Of a DNA stretch of 64,000 nucleotides, positions 54,225 to 63,060 are shown piece after piece (the stretch's first letter is position 1; each line of letters starts with the position of its first letter). A program made the translations under genes and the position numbers. The stretch spans positions 154,431,245 through 154,495,244 of the forward strand of contig OY757011.1 of assembly GCA_963580285.1 (NCBI GenBank), written 5' to 3'. This DNA is from Lucinisca nassula. Taxonomy: Eukaryota; Mollusca; Bivalvia; Lucinida; Lucinidae. The notes under the pieces were generated by a model, which made no database searches, was not told the origin of the DNA, and saw nothing but the letters and a program-made list of their open reading frames with translations.

Positions 54225-54362
54225 CTAACCCAAAACTTGTTAGACCCGCCTCATTGAGGGGTTTGATGAGACAATTCTACCTAGTACCAGCAAAGGAAAC
54301 AAATGCTTACCCGTGTAAACCATACTTTTCCCTATATGGGGTTTAGAAGGGTATTTATTGCA
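54225..54362. repeat. Family G hairpin MITE, decayed
   Basis: ACTTGTTAGACCCGCCTCAT with TGAGACAATTCTACCTAGTA, then 'cttacccgtgtaaaccatac'. Confidence 0.6.
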
Positions 54363-54505
54363 AGGACTTGATGTTACAATTACCTAACACAAGTGCATCA
54401 GACTCGGCTGATGTATCCTGATGACAGAATCTGATGTATTCAACATGTCAAAATTCATGACAATGTACATTTTTCAATTTGTGCCATGCCATGAGAAAAT
54501 TTGTT

Positions 54506-54690
54506 TTAACTCTTATCATGTTGTTCACGACAACCCCTATCTTTGGAAACAGTGTAGATCCAGATCAGATGGCTTCTGAAGAAGCAATCTGATCTGAATC
54601 AACACTGTTTGACATTCAATTTATGAATCTGTAGGTTCAAAATCAGAAATGGGTGTGGCTAAACTGAATATTCAGCAAGAGAAGGGTTAA
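54506..54690. mobile_element. TTAA-flanked palindromic MITE, family A, internally deleted
   Basis: TTAA at 54506 and 54687. Core AGATGGCTTCTGAAGAAGCA. It lacks about 28 bp around the 'caaccaatcaaattacttgatg' block. Confidence 0.9.
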
Positions 54691-54784
54691 GCATTTGCAA
54701 ACAACAACACAGCCTAATCAGCACCTTTGTGTTTGCTGTTTCTAATTTCTATATTTAAAATTTCTAGGTTCATGCAAGCATATA

Positions 54785-55208
54785 ATAATCTTACATGGGT
54801 GTGGTGGGGTGGACAGAAAAATCTTTCTGAGGGTCACAGTCCATCAACCATGAGGCTTGCCCAGTGATGTCGGACTTTGATCCCCAGGCACTGATTTTCT
54901 ATCCACCTCTCACACCCATGTAAGATTCTTTTTCTTGCATACCTTTCATTTCTGGATTTTTAATATTGCAGTCACTTCATTTGGCGTTATCCGCCATATT
55001 GTGATGACAATGTGTTGATGCTTAGTGATGTCACATAATGTCCTGTGATGTCAACCTAAACGACGAATCTTCACGATGCAAGTGAGGTCGTATTCTACCA
55101 GTGCATATCAAACACGTGAGATTATTTGATTTTTAACATGTCCCTGGGTAAGAACAGAATTTCTATCCCAGGTTAAAACTACTGATTTCCTTATCTGGTG
55201 TGCAAGAA
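54785..55208. mobile_element. Foldback MITE, family F, copy 2
   Basis: Hairpin 'gtggtggggtggacagaaaaat' ... 'ctgattttctatccacctctcac' with the loop GAGGCTTGCCCAGTGATG; ends TCTGGTGTGCAAGAAAA. It forms part of PTP intron B-C. Confidence 0.85.
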
Positions 55209-55514
55209 AAGCAGGTCTGTCTGTGCCTTATCTGGTAAAAAACCCAAAAAAACCTGTTCTCTCTCGATGTGGCTCACATTTTCCATTATTACCTTACCTA
55301 CTACATGACTATTTCATGTCTTTTAATGCAGTAAAAGCCAATCATTTTGAACCGTTTCTAAGAGAACTATCAGCCAGGATTGATAGTTTTGATTATCTCC
55401 AAGACAGGTATGAATTAGTTGTATACTATCTAAACATCAATCAAAGATGGCCGGTGTCTTTGCTTACTACTCTTTGCATAGCTAAGAGATTATCAAAGGC
55501 TTATGCAAATGGCA

Positions 55515-55591
55515 GTTGCTCGAAACTAACAATGCTGTTAGCTAACATATTGTTTAAACTTTGATCAATTATATTTTTGCTGAAAAAAAAT
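55515..55591. mobile_element. Family D MITE, half
   Basis: CAGTTGCTCGAAACTAACAA to 'atatttttgctgaaaaaaaa', truncated at the family G element that follows. Confidence 0.7.
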
Positions 55592-55872
55592 CATCAAGGA
55601 AACACGACTATATAATTTTGACCCCCTTGAACCCCACTTTTATATAGTAAAACTGGGGTTTCCGGGGGTATACCTTATTTTTCTTAATTCTGCTCTAAAA
55701 TATAGATTGTGGGTATTCGTTAGAACCGCCTCGATGAGGCGGTTCTAACGAGGGCCCACAATCTATATTTGGAGCAGAAATAAGAAAAATATCACAATTT
55801 TTCATCGTAAAATTTTCATGTTTTTGGCCAATAAAGGTGGCAATGTATTTGTATAGGTGTGTTTGCGTAATG
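55592..55872. mobile_element. Hairpin MITE, family G, complete (281 bp)
   Basis: Ends CATCAAGGAAACACGACTAT and GTATAGGTGTGTTTGCGTAATG (tail 20 quoted: ATAGGTGTGTTTGCGTAATG). Centre ACCGCCTCGATGAGGCGGTT. Confidence 0.92.
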
Positions 55873-55949
55873 GTAAGTAGCTTTTGAAGGTTGAGTTAGT
55901 AAGTATAAGTATAAGGTTCAGATATCCTTTGAGTACAACTTTATAAAAG

Positions 55950-56437
55950 GTTCTGTGACGCTTTTTTGAAACGGTGGTTTGTGCTGCAGCTCAGTTGGCT
56001 TCAGAGAGATTGACTGTATGGTTTTTGAAAAGGTGGTTTGTGCTGCAGCTCAGTTGGCTTCAGAGAGATTGACTGTATGGTTTTTGAAAAGGTGGTTTGC
56101 GCTGCAGCTCAGTTGGCTTCAGAGAGATTGACTGTATGGTTTTTGAAAAGGTGGTTTGTGCTGCAGCTCAGTTGGCTTCAGAGAGATTGACTGTATGGTT
56201 TTTGAAAAGGAGGTTTGCGCTGCAGCTCAGTTGGCTTGAGAGAGATTGACTGTATGGTTTTTGAAAAGGTGGTTTGTGCTGCAGCTCAGTTGGCTTCAGA
56301 GAGATTGACTGTATGGTTTTTGAAAAGGTGGTTTGCGCTGCAGCTCAGTTGGCTTCAGAGAGATTGACTGTATGGTTTTTGAAAAGGTGGTTTGTGCTGC
56401 AGCTCAGTTGGCTTCAGAGAGATTGACTGTATGGTAT
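55950..56437. repeat. 59-bp tandem repeat, eight copies, left block
   Basis: CTGCAGCTCAGTTGGCTTCA recurs at 55984, 56043, 56102, 56161, 56220, 56279, 56338 and 56397, an exact 59-bp period with 'gagagattgactgtatggtttttgaaaag' between. Confidence 0.97.
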
Positions 56438-56718
56438 CATTACGCAAACATGCCTATACAAATACATTGCCACCTTCATCGCCGAAAAAATGAAAATTTT
56501 ATGATGAAAAAGTGTGATATTTTTCTTATTTCTGCTCAAAATATAGATTGTGGGTACTCGTTAGAACCGCCTCATTGAGGCGGTTCTAAAGAGTACCCAC
56601 AATCTATATTTTAGAGCAGAAATAAGAAAAATAAGGTTTACCCCTGCAAACCCCAGTTTTACTATATAAAATGTGGGCTTCAAGGGGGTCAAAATTATAT
56701 AGGCATGTTTTTGTGATG
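56438..56718. mobile_element. Hairpin MITE, family G, complete, inserted in the 59-bp array
   Basis: 281 bp, inverted relative to 55592. Ends CATTACGCAAACATGCCTAT and ATAGGCATGTTTTTGTGATG. A ninth 59-bp unit follows at 56719-56780. Confidence 0.93.
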
Positions 56719-56780
56719 CTTTTTTGAAAAGGTGGTTTGTGCTGCAGCTCAGCAGGCTTCAGAGAGATTGACTGTATGGT
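56719..56780. repeat. 59-bp tandem repeat, ninth unit
   Basis: CTGCAGCTCAGCAGGCTTCA with 'gagagattgactgtatggt'; separated from the main array by the MITE. Confidence 0.9.
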
Positions 56781-56861
56781 ATGCTCCATTTCTGATGTTT
56801 TTTTTTATCTGATTTCTTTACAAATTTTGCGAGGCGGACTATATGAAAAGTAATGTCTTAC

Positions 56862-57129
56862 CCATCACAGACTTCAAGTGGTGTATCCACTGAGTCTGGC
56901 CAGTATCTATGACATTTCACTTTCATTGCTTCCATATCCAGAGTCAGCATCACTATCACTGTCACCTCATGCAGCCATATCATTTCCCAGAAATCATCAG
57001 TTGTGTTTGGCAGAGGACCCTGACTGGCTATATAGTCACAGATTACACCAGAAACATCTATCTGTACATGACTGGCATTGATATAGTCTGTCTGACTGTC
57101 TTCTGATAACCTCACTCTGTTCAAATCAT
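56862..57129 (-). CDS. PTP exon B (substrate-recognition half of the domain)
   Basis: 268 bp. Acceptor GTTCTTTCAG before 57129; donor GATGG|GTAAGAC after 56862. The first two bases complete the Tyr of LPY (the pY-loop) begun in exon A. Translation DDLNRVRLSEDSQTDYINAS, HVQIDVSGVICDYIASQGPL, PNTTDDFWEMIWLHEVTVIV, MLTLDMEAMKVKCHRYWPDS, VDTPLEVCD. DYINAS, ASQGPLPNTTDDFW and KCHRYWPD are conserved PTP motifs. It ends with two bases of a Gly codon. Confidence 0.97.
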
Positions 57130-57161
57130 CTGAAAGAACATGCAATGACACATAAACCTCT

Positions 57162-57374
57162 TTAACCCTTCTCTTGCTGAATATTCAGTTTAGCCACACC
57201 CATTTCTGAATTTGAGCCAATCAAATTTCTTGATGTAATTTATTCCTACAAATTCATTTATTGAATGTCAAACAGTGTAGATCCTGATCAGATGGCTTCT
57301 TCAGAAGCCATCTGATCTGGATCTACACTGTTTCCAAATATAGGGGTTGTCGTGAACAGCAAGATAAGGGTTAA
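57162..57374. mobile_element. TTAA-flanked palindromic MITE, family A (213 bp)
   Basis: TTAA at 57162 and 57371; core AGATGGCTTCTTCAGAAGCC; right end GAACAGCAAGATAAGGG. It begins 33 bp upstream of exon B, next to the intron's acceptor region. Confidence 0.92.
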
Positions 57375-57855
57375 AATACTATCATTATGAAATGATTTTG
57401 TACAAAATGGGTTAAATTTATTTGTTTAGTTTATTATCATTACATGTATTTTTTTTATTTGTAATTGTTTTTCATTACTTCCACTTTATCTGCATTTTAA
57501 TGTATATATGCTTTGTAAATAGTGTAAATTGATTTGAGGGCCTCATGGAAGAATAGCTACCTTGCTAAATGTGCTTACTTGTAACATGTTCAAAGCTTCA
57601 TCCAAAAAAATGTATAGATTAATGAGAAAAATGAACATTTTCTAATTAATCTATATATTTTGTTTATTAGAAAAATGGCCATTAGTTGTCATTTTCTAAT
57701 TTATCTTTACATTATTTTGGATATAACACAGTTGTTCAACAAACATGGTTTCTGCTTTGGTCCCCAACAATAGTGTTATTAAGATGTTGTGGTGTACTAT
57801 ACTGGCCTATCTCCAAAGATTACCATTATTGCTGCACTATTCAAATCTGTATGCT
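57375..57855. other. No firm feature
   Basis: AT-rich intron. A short palindromic stretch 'cattttctaattaatctatat' and Tigger-like fragments around 57735-57780 only. Confidence 0.45.
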
Positions 57856-57859
57856 ACTT

Positions 57860-58306
57860 TTCATAATATGACTAAAGTTCAATGGAAATCTATTGAAGAG
57901 TTCAGAAAATATGGAGCAGACAAAAAACTCACGGTTCAAACTTGTGACCTTTAACTGTGACCTTGACCTTGAGTCAATACAGTTTATTTATTGGATAGGT
58001 TCTGCACATCAGCTCACCAAGGGGCATATATGTCCAAAGTTTTACAAAAACCTATTGAAGGGTTCAGGAGATATGGAGGGGACAAGAAACTCAAGGTTCA
58101 AACTCGTGACCTTCAACTGTGACCTTCACCTTGAGTCAATACAGTTCAACTCAGCAAGGGGCATATATGACCAAAGTTTAATGAAAACCTATTAAAGGGT
58201 TCAGGAGATAGAGCAGACAAGAAAGAGTTACGGACAGACAGATAGATGGACAGACAAATGGCATTGCTATAATCCCCCTCTCCGCTTCACAGCGGGGGAT
58301 TTAAAA
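57860..58306 (-). mobile_element. Helitron-like element, 3' end missing
   Basis: Two and a half units of about 160 bp ('aaggttcaaacttgtgaccttcaactgtgacc', 'tcaatacagttca', 'aggggcatatatg'), a GGACAGACAGATAGATGGAC tract, and the minus-strand 5' terminus TTAAATCCCCCGCTGTGAAG with a hairpin CCGC...GCGG. Confidence 0.75.
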
Positions 58307-58317
58307 CTACCAGATAT

Positions 58318-58432
58318 TCTGTTTCAGAACTTGGCATCTCACATGTGACCCACCCAAGGCTTGAACCCACAGCAGTGGCAGGAAACCTAATGTTTAACAG
58401 ACAATCTCTTAACCACTAGGCTACTGAGACCT
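58318..58432 (-). mobile_element. tRNA-like SINE fragment
   Basis: On the minus strand GTAGCCTAGTGGTTAAGAGA (A-box region) and GTGGGTTCAAGCCTTGGG (B-box region). Same family as 21240-21408. Confidence 0.7.
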
Positions 58433-58435
58433 ATC

Positions 58436-58860
58436 TTTCTTGCACACCAGACAAGGAAATCCGTGATTTTACCCTGGGATAGAAATTTATGTTCTGACCC
58501 TGGTGTTCCCTCCCCAAAATCGAATATAATCGCATGTTTGATAAATGCACTGGTTGATTACGACCTCGTATGTGCGGTCGTTAAGGTTGACGTCACAGCA
58601 ACGTCACTTAACATTCCTGCAGTGTCAACACAATATGGCGGACGTTGGTAACCGAAGTGACTGCAGCATTAAAAATCCGCTTTAAGAAATGGAAGGTATG
58701 CAAGAAAAAGAATCCAATATGGGTGTGAGGGGGTGGATAGAAAAATCCATCCCTCGGGATCACTGTCTGGCATCACTCGCCAAGCCTCGTGATGCCGGAC
58801 AGTGTCCCTCGGGACGGATTTTTTCATCCACCACTCACACCCATATAAGAATATTATATT
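58436..58860. mobile_element. Foldback MITE, family F, copy 3 (reversed)
   Basis: Begins TTTCTTGCACACCAGACAAG and ends in the hairpin with GGGGTGGATAGAAAAATCCA and its partner. The loop is CATCACTCGCCAAGCCTCGT. Confidence 0.88.
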
Positions 58861-58959
58861 ATTTCAGTCTCTAGCATGTATTTTTGAGCTGTATATTACT
58901 TTTATCTCATTCATAATCCTTTTCAGCTTTGTTATTTTGAATTGATTTGGACTGATCAG

Positions 58960-59070
58960 GGCCAGCTGTTCAAAACTAATGACGTCTTTAGTTAACATAT
59001 CGTTAAAACTTTGATCATTAAATATGCTGAAATTTTTGCTGAAAAAATGTGAACAGCTTTTGCATCCGCT
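58960..59070. mobile_element. Family D MITE, half
   Basis: GGGCCAGCTGTTCAAAACTA, 'cgttaaaactttgatcattaaata', 'gctgaaaaaatgtgaacagctttt'; the other arm is absent. Confidence 0.75.
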
Positions 59071-59240
59071 CACAATCTCTTAACTTTTTGTGAACATTGA
59101 ATGGCCTGATAGGACATCTGATCTGGGCCTGCAATGTTTGCCAGTTGCCAGTATAAAATTGTTTAAGCCATGTGCTTAAAGATTGCCATAAACAGGTTTA
59201 AGCACACTGGTTTGCAGTATCAATGTGTAAATAAACTTAC

Positions 59241-60202
59241 ATGGTAACACATTCCTGAACCTATTTTTGTCCCTGTTGTAATCAAGATTAGCTGCTGTAC
59301 ACTCATCAGTGGGTTTTACAGTTCTTAACAGTTTAAACTCTTCTTGTGGGTCTTCTATTTCTATCTTTTCCTGAAGTTCTGCTATTAAACCTGGAATTGA
59401 TGACTTAACTTCCTCTGGTATTGTTGCTAAAGATAAGTCAAATAGCCAATCAGAAGTCACTTCATCTGGTAACTGAATGTTCAATTTGCGTAGAGAATGA
59501 CACCAACTTTTAACACTAACATCATCATCATCGTCATCATTGTCTCCATCATTTTCAATTTCATTTTCACTAGCACTTACATTCTGATCAGTTCTACTAT
59601 TAATTTCTTCAACACCAATGGCTTTTCCATTCATGTCAATATCATCTTCATCATCAAAATCTTCCTCATAATTCTCTTCTTCTGTTACATCATCTTCAGA
59701 ATCATTGCCTTTATCCTGTTCACTAGGCAGTTCTGATGCAATCTTACTGGAATTTTCTTCTTCAAACAGATCTGCTTGCTCAGCATCAGATTCAGGATCT
59801 ATTTCATCATGATGATATTCAATAGTTTCTGCTGCCCTCAGATATCTATGAGTCTTATCTTCATGGACATGGTCAACACTGCCCATCGATTTTATGCTAA
59901 CTTCTGTGTGATAACTGGAAGCACTTTCACTTTCTATATCCTGTTCTAACACATTTTCTGCATCATCTAAAGTTTTTTCAGCCTCTCTTACCAAGTCTTC
60001 AACATTATCATCATCAATATCGCCCGGTAAATGTTTGGTGAGAGATAAACTACTTTCATCCTCAACTTCTGACTTGTCACTGTCAGTATCAGAACCTTTG
60101 GTTTGATCGGTGTGGCTCTTTGTTGAATTAACTGTGTTTTCAGTCTCTCTATCATCCTTGTCATCATCTGTATCCAACCAAACAGGTTTCTTTGCTCTAC
60201 TT
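59241..60202 (-). CDS. PTP exon A (acidic region and domain start)
   Basis: 962 bp. Acceptor CTTTTTTTCAG before 60202; donor CCAT|GTAAGT after 59241. The open frame starts SRAKKPVWLDTDDDKDDRET and is rich in Asp, Glu, Ser and Thr for about 240 residues (runs such as NDGDNDDDDDDVS). A less biased stretch WCHSLRKLNIQLPDEVTSDW follows, then EEFKLLRTVKPTDECTAANL and DKNRFRNVLP, the start of the PTP domain (KNRY/KNILP region). The first base completes a codon from an upstream exon, so the true N terminus is missing. The acidic part is probably disordered and rich in potential casein kinase 2 sites (inference). The plus-strand frame at 59497-59736 is its shadow. Confidence 0.94.
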
Positions 60203-60244
60203 CTGAAAAAAAGAGCATAGTATAATGTATAAGAGGGAGTATGA

Positions 60245-60910
60245 AGGATATAGAAGAAATCTGATTTTTTCAGTGTAAGATCGATTTTTATTTCACCGAA
60301 TGAACACCAAAAGATGTATTTTTACGAGTTGCAAAGCCACCAATGAAAATATGTCTTTTGGTGTTCATGAGTGAAATAAAAGTTGATGTTACACTGAAAA
60401 AATCAAATTTTCTGTCTCTTTCATGCTTTAAACTGTAATTATTAATGCAATTTTAAAGTGTCAACCGTCACCACAGAGAACAAACTTTTTTTCATGGCGA
60501 TTTCGTGTTCAGCGTTTTTCAGGGTATAATATTGGGTGTAAACTGAAAGTCTGCACCTGGAAAATAGCTTGGAATGTTACTTTATCAAATGGTTCACTTG
60601 TAATTTTCTTTCAAATAATCTCCACAGTTGCTGAGCTTATCTGGCGTAGCGTGCATTAATTACCTTACATCGGTGCTAAAAGTGACGTCATCAACGTCTT
60701 AATGATGTGCAAATGTGCGTGATATGATTTCTGAATACACTATTTATGTAAACTCAAAAGCTAATTTACATCGAATAAACACAGTATATGTGTTATTTTC
60801 AATGATACATCAAATTCACAAACAGTGAAAATCCAAAAAACATATCTTCACTGTTTGCAGTGACGATATCGATTTCACTAAGAAATCTCTATATTTCCTT
60901 GAAAAGCGTG
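60245..60910. mobile_element. Element K, intact copy
   Basis: Starts with the palindrome GATTTTTTCAGTGTAAGATC ... TTACACTGAAAAAATC (loop ACGAGTTGCAAAGCCACC). It continues through 'gcttggaatgttactttatc' and 'ggttcacttgtaattttctttcaaataat' to 'gatttcactaagaaatctct'. The two halves in intron D-E match it but are separated by about 2.7 kb. Confidence 0.75.
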
Positions 60911-61045
60911 TATGAAAATTCTGGGATAATTTACATTAATCCTCATCAGAACCCTTGTTGTGGGTACTTACAGATGAATCCGCAACACAGGTTTTTATGA
61001 AGAAATAAAAAAGATATCCTTTAATTTATATTAATATCCTTATTA

Positions 61046-62002
61046 TTTCTCTTACGCCCCGCCCATAGGGGCTTGAAGAAATATATGGGCTTCCACCCAG
61101 AGCTGAATCCGGCCCGCACACTAGTACTGGTTAACCGCTTAGAGGATCTAAGCCTGTCCAGGAACCGCGGTGCGAGGCGGACCGTCAATGCTAATAAACC
61201 CTATTGGTTTCATTGGGCGACAGGGCTTGAGATGTCATTTCATCTCAATGTCGGGTAAAAGTCCCACAAAATTGGAAGCAACGTCTCCAAAATGACATTT
61301 ACAGTGTTGACGGGGACGTTAAACCTCAAATCAAACTAGAATTGTTTTCTAAGAAAACAGATGTCCCCCCACCACACTCATTAATTTGAACCAAATCCAT
61401 CCACTGGTTCAGGAGATAGAGTGCAGACAAGGCAATTTTCAACAGTCTAAGTCCCGTGGTGACCTTGAAAATTAGGTCAAGGTCACCAACATCTAATCAG
61501 TTCTTAAGACCAGCCCACTGATATAATGTACCAAGTTTGATCAAAATTCATCCACTGGTTCAGGAGAAAGAGTGCAGACAAGCCAATTTTTAAAAGTCTA
61601 ACTCCCGTTGTGACCTTGAAAATTAGGTCAAGGTCACCAAAAGCTAATCAGTTCTTAAGACCATCCCACTGATATAATGTATCAAGTATGAACCAAATCC
61701 TTCCATTGGTTCAGGAGTTAGAGTGCAGACAAGCTTTTTTGGTCTAAAATTTGACAATGGATTCAGCCCTGTGACCTTGAAAATTAGGTCAAGGTCACCA
61801 AAATCTAATCAGTACTTTTCCCCCTCCCAATGGTGTATCTGTGTAAGTTTAATCAAAATCCATCCATCCATTCAGGAGATAGAGTGCAGACAAGAGGCAA
61901 CGCCAACGCCGACGCTGACGCCGACAGGAGCCGCACCAAAACCAATATGTCCCCCTCCCTTTCGGGTGGGGGGACATAACAAACAAACAAAATGTTTCTC
62001 TT
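61046..62002 (+). mobile_element. SINE family S, tail split by a Helitron-like element
   Basis: SINE body at 61055-61335 (a head deletion removes GCTGCATGATGC). The (CAAA)n tail resumes at 61980-61993 after the insertion. TTTCTCTTA at 61046-61054 and 61994-62002 is the target duplication, visible only if the insertion is skipped. Confidence 0.88.
61336..61979 (-). mobile_element. Helitron-like element H4
   Basis: Minus-strand 3' end: hairpin GTTTTCTTAGAAAAC, AATTCTAG, TTT. 5' end: TTATGTCCCCCCACCCGAAA with a CCCGAAAGGG hairpin. ATGTCCCCCC and GGGGGGACAT are subterminal inverted repeats. The core is three units of about 125 bp with 'gaccttgaaaattaggtcaaggtcacc', plus a GACGCC-type tract at 61900-61930. 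Confidence 0.88.
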
Positions 62003-62336
62003 ATCTGGTGATATGACGGCCCCCGCCCATCGGGGCTTGAAGAAATATAGATGGGCTGTATGATGCTTCCTTGCAGAGCGGAAACAGACCCACACACGAG
62101 TACTGGTAAACCACTTAGAGGATCTAAGCCTGCCTAGGCAAAGCGGTGCGCGTCGGACCATTCATGCTTATAAACCCTATTGGTTTCATTGGGCAGCAGG
62201 GTTTGAGATGTCATTTCATCTCAATGTTGGGTAAAAGTCCCACAAAATTGGAAGCAACATCTCCAAAATGACCTTTACAGTGTTGATGGGGATGTATAAC
62301 CTCAAATCAAACAAACAAACAAAATCTGGTGATATG
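62002..62336 (+). mobile_element. SINE family S with 13-bp target duplication
   Basis: ATCTGGTGATATG at 62002-62014 and 62324-62336; full-length copy 62015-62323. It landed right beside the older SINE's duplication. Confidence 0.94.
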
Positions 62337-62516
62337 CAAGGGAAGACTGTTAGCACACTAAATGTACCTGTACAAACAGCTTCATAAAAGCATGACAAAT
62401 GTATATTTTTATGAAACTGTTATCATTGTTATTGTTTTGTTATTGTTTTGTTAACATCCATTCAAAGTGTAACATTAATGAAATTGCTAAAATACATGTA
62501 CTATCCTCATTATTTT

Positions 62517-63060
62517 AAAGGTGCATTATTGAGCTATCTGGAAAAAATGCTTCCAAAAATAAAATACATATAGCCGGTATTTTTCTTTAAAACAATACAA
62601 ATGAATGCATTTTACGCAAAAATGCGAACAATTATGATGATAGGTAAACGAGTTTGAGAGGGATTCCCTAACTAGGTTTCGAACACTAGTTAGATCTATT
62701 TTTAGTTCTTGACAAAAATAGAATCCCCATATATGACGTTATGCGACGTTCCTTTTTGGCCTTGTTTGCTTAGGCCATGCCTGAATCGGAAAAAATATGA
62801 CGCTGAATACCATGCCATAAGTAACGACACTCAGAGACGATACTGTCCCCATGTATATGTAAAGTGACAGATTTATTTTTAGAACAGAAATTCCGAACAC
62901 ATGTTCAGAGCGAAGGGTAAACACGAATGAAAACGACCATTTTCACAAAGTTCTGAAGCTGTATTTGGCTCCAAAAGTGTACACATGACAAAGGAGTATG
63001 CATTGAAGATAAAAACCAGAAAAAAAAAATTGAGACCCGGTAACTCAATAATGCACCTTT
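62517..63060. mobile_element. MITE with 17-bp inverted ends, 544 bp
   Basis: AAAGGTGCATTATTGAG at 62517 pairs exactly with CTCAATAATGCACCTTT ending 63060. No transposase. A 5'-TTA/TA-type border is possible but not resolved. Confidence 0.88.

Larger units (their letters stand above)
46103..60202 (-). other. Protein tyrosine phosphatase gene, partial 5' (gene span)
   Basis: Six minus-strand exons (listed separately) join in phase to 548 codons plus stop. Exon-to-exon phases are 1 (A-B), 2 (B-C), 0 (C-D), 0 (D-E) and 0 (E-F). The first three joins were tested by completing split codons, which give Tyr and Gly exactly where the PTP family expects LPY and DG/RYR. The product is an acidic region of about 285 residues followed by one classical PTP domain of about 260 residues, with no transmembrane segment in the visible part. 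All catalytic elements are intact. Subfamily is not assignable by eye; features such as NTTDDFWEMIW and GMIQTRDQY are common to several cytosolic PTPs. Introns (about 2.1, 3.0, 1.1, 3.7 and 2.5 kb) are almost entirely mobile elements. The 3' end is unknown; a TTTATT (AATAAA on the minus strand) lies at 44890-44895. Confidence 0.93.

Noticed and set aside
55223..55564. 113-codon plus-strand frame in PTP intron B-C as a gene
   Set aside because: It starts at the end of a family F MITE and runs into a family D MITE; no domain, and no conserved pattern was recognised.
58663..58865. Open frames in family F MITEs (13444-13957, 58463-58874) as small genes
   Set aside because: They coincide with a foldback element, are on both strands of the hairpin and are not conserved between copies.
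59497..59736. Plus-strand 79-codon frame rich in Ile and Phe
   Set aside because: It is the antisense shadow of the acidic PTP exon.
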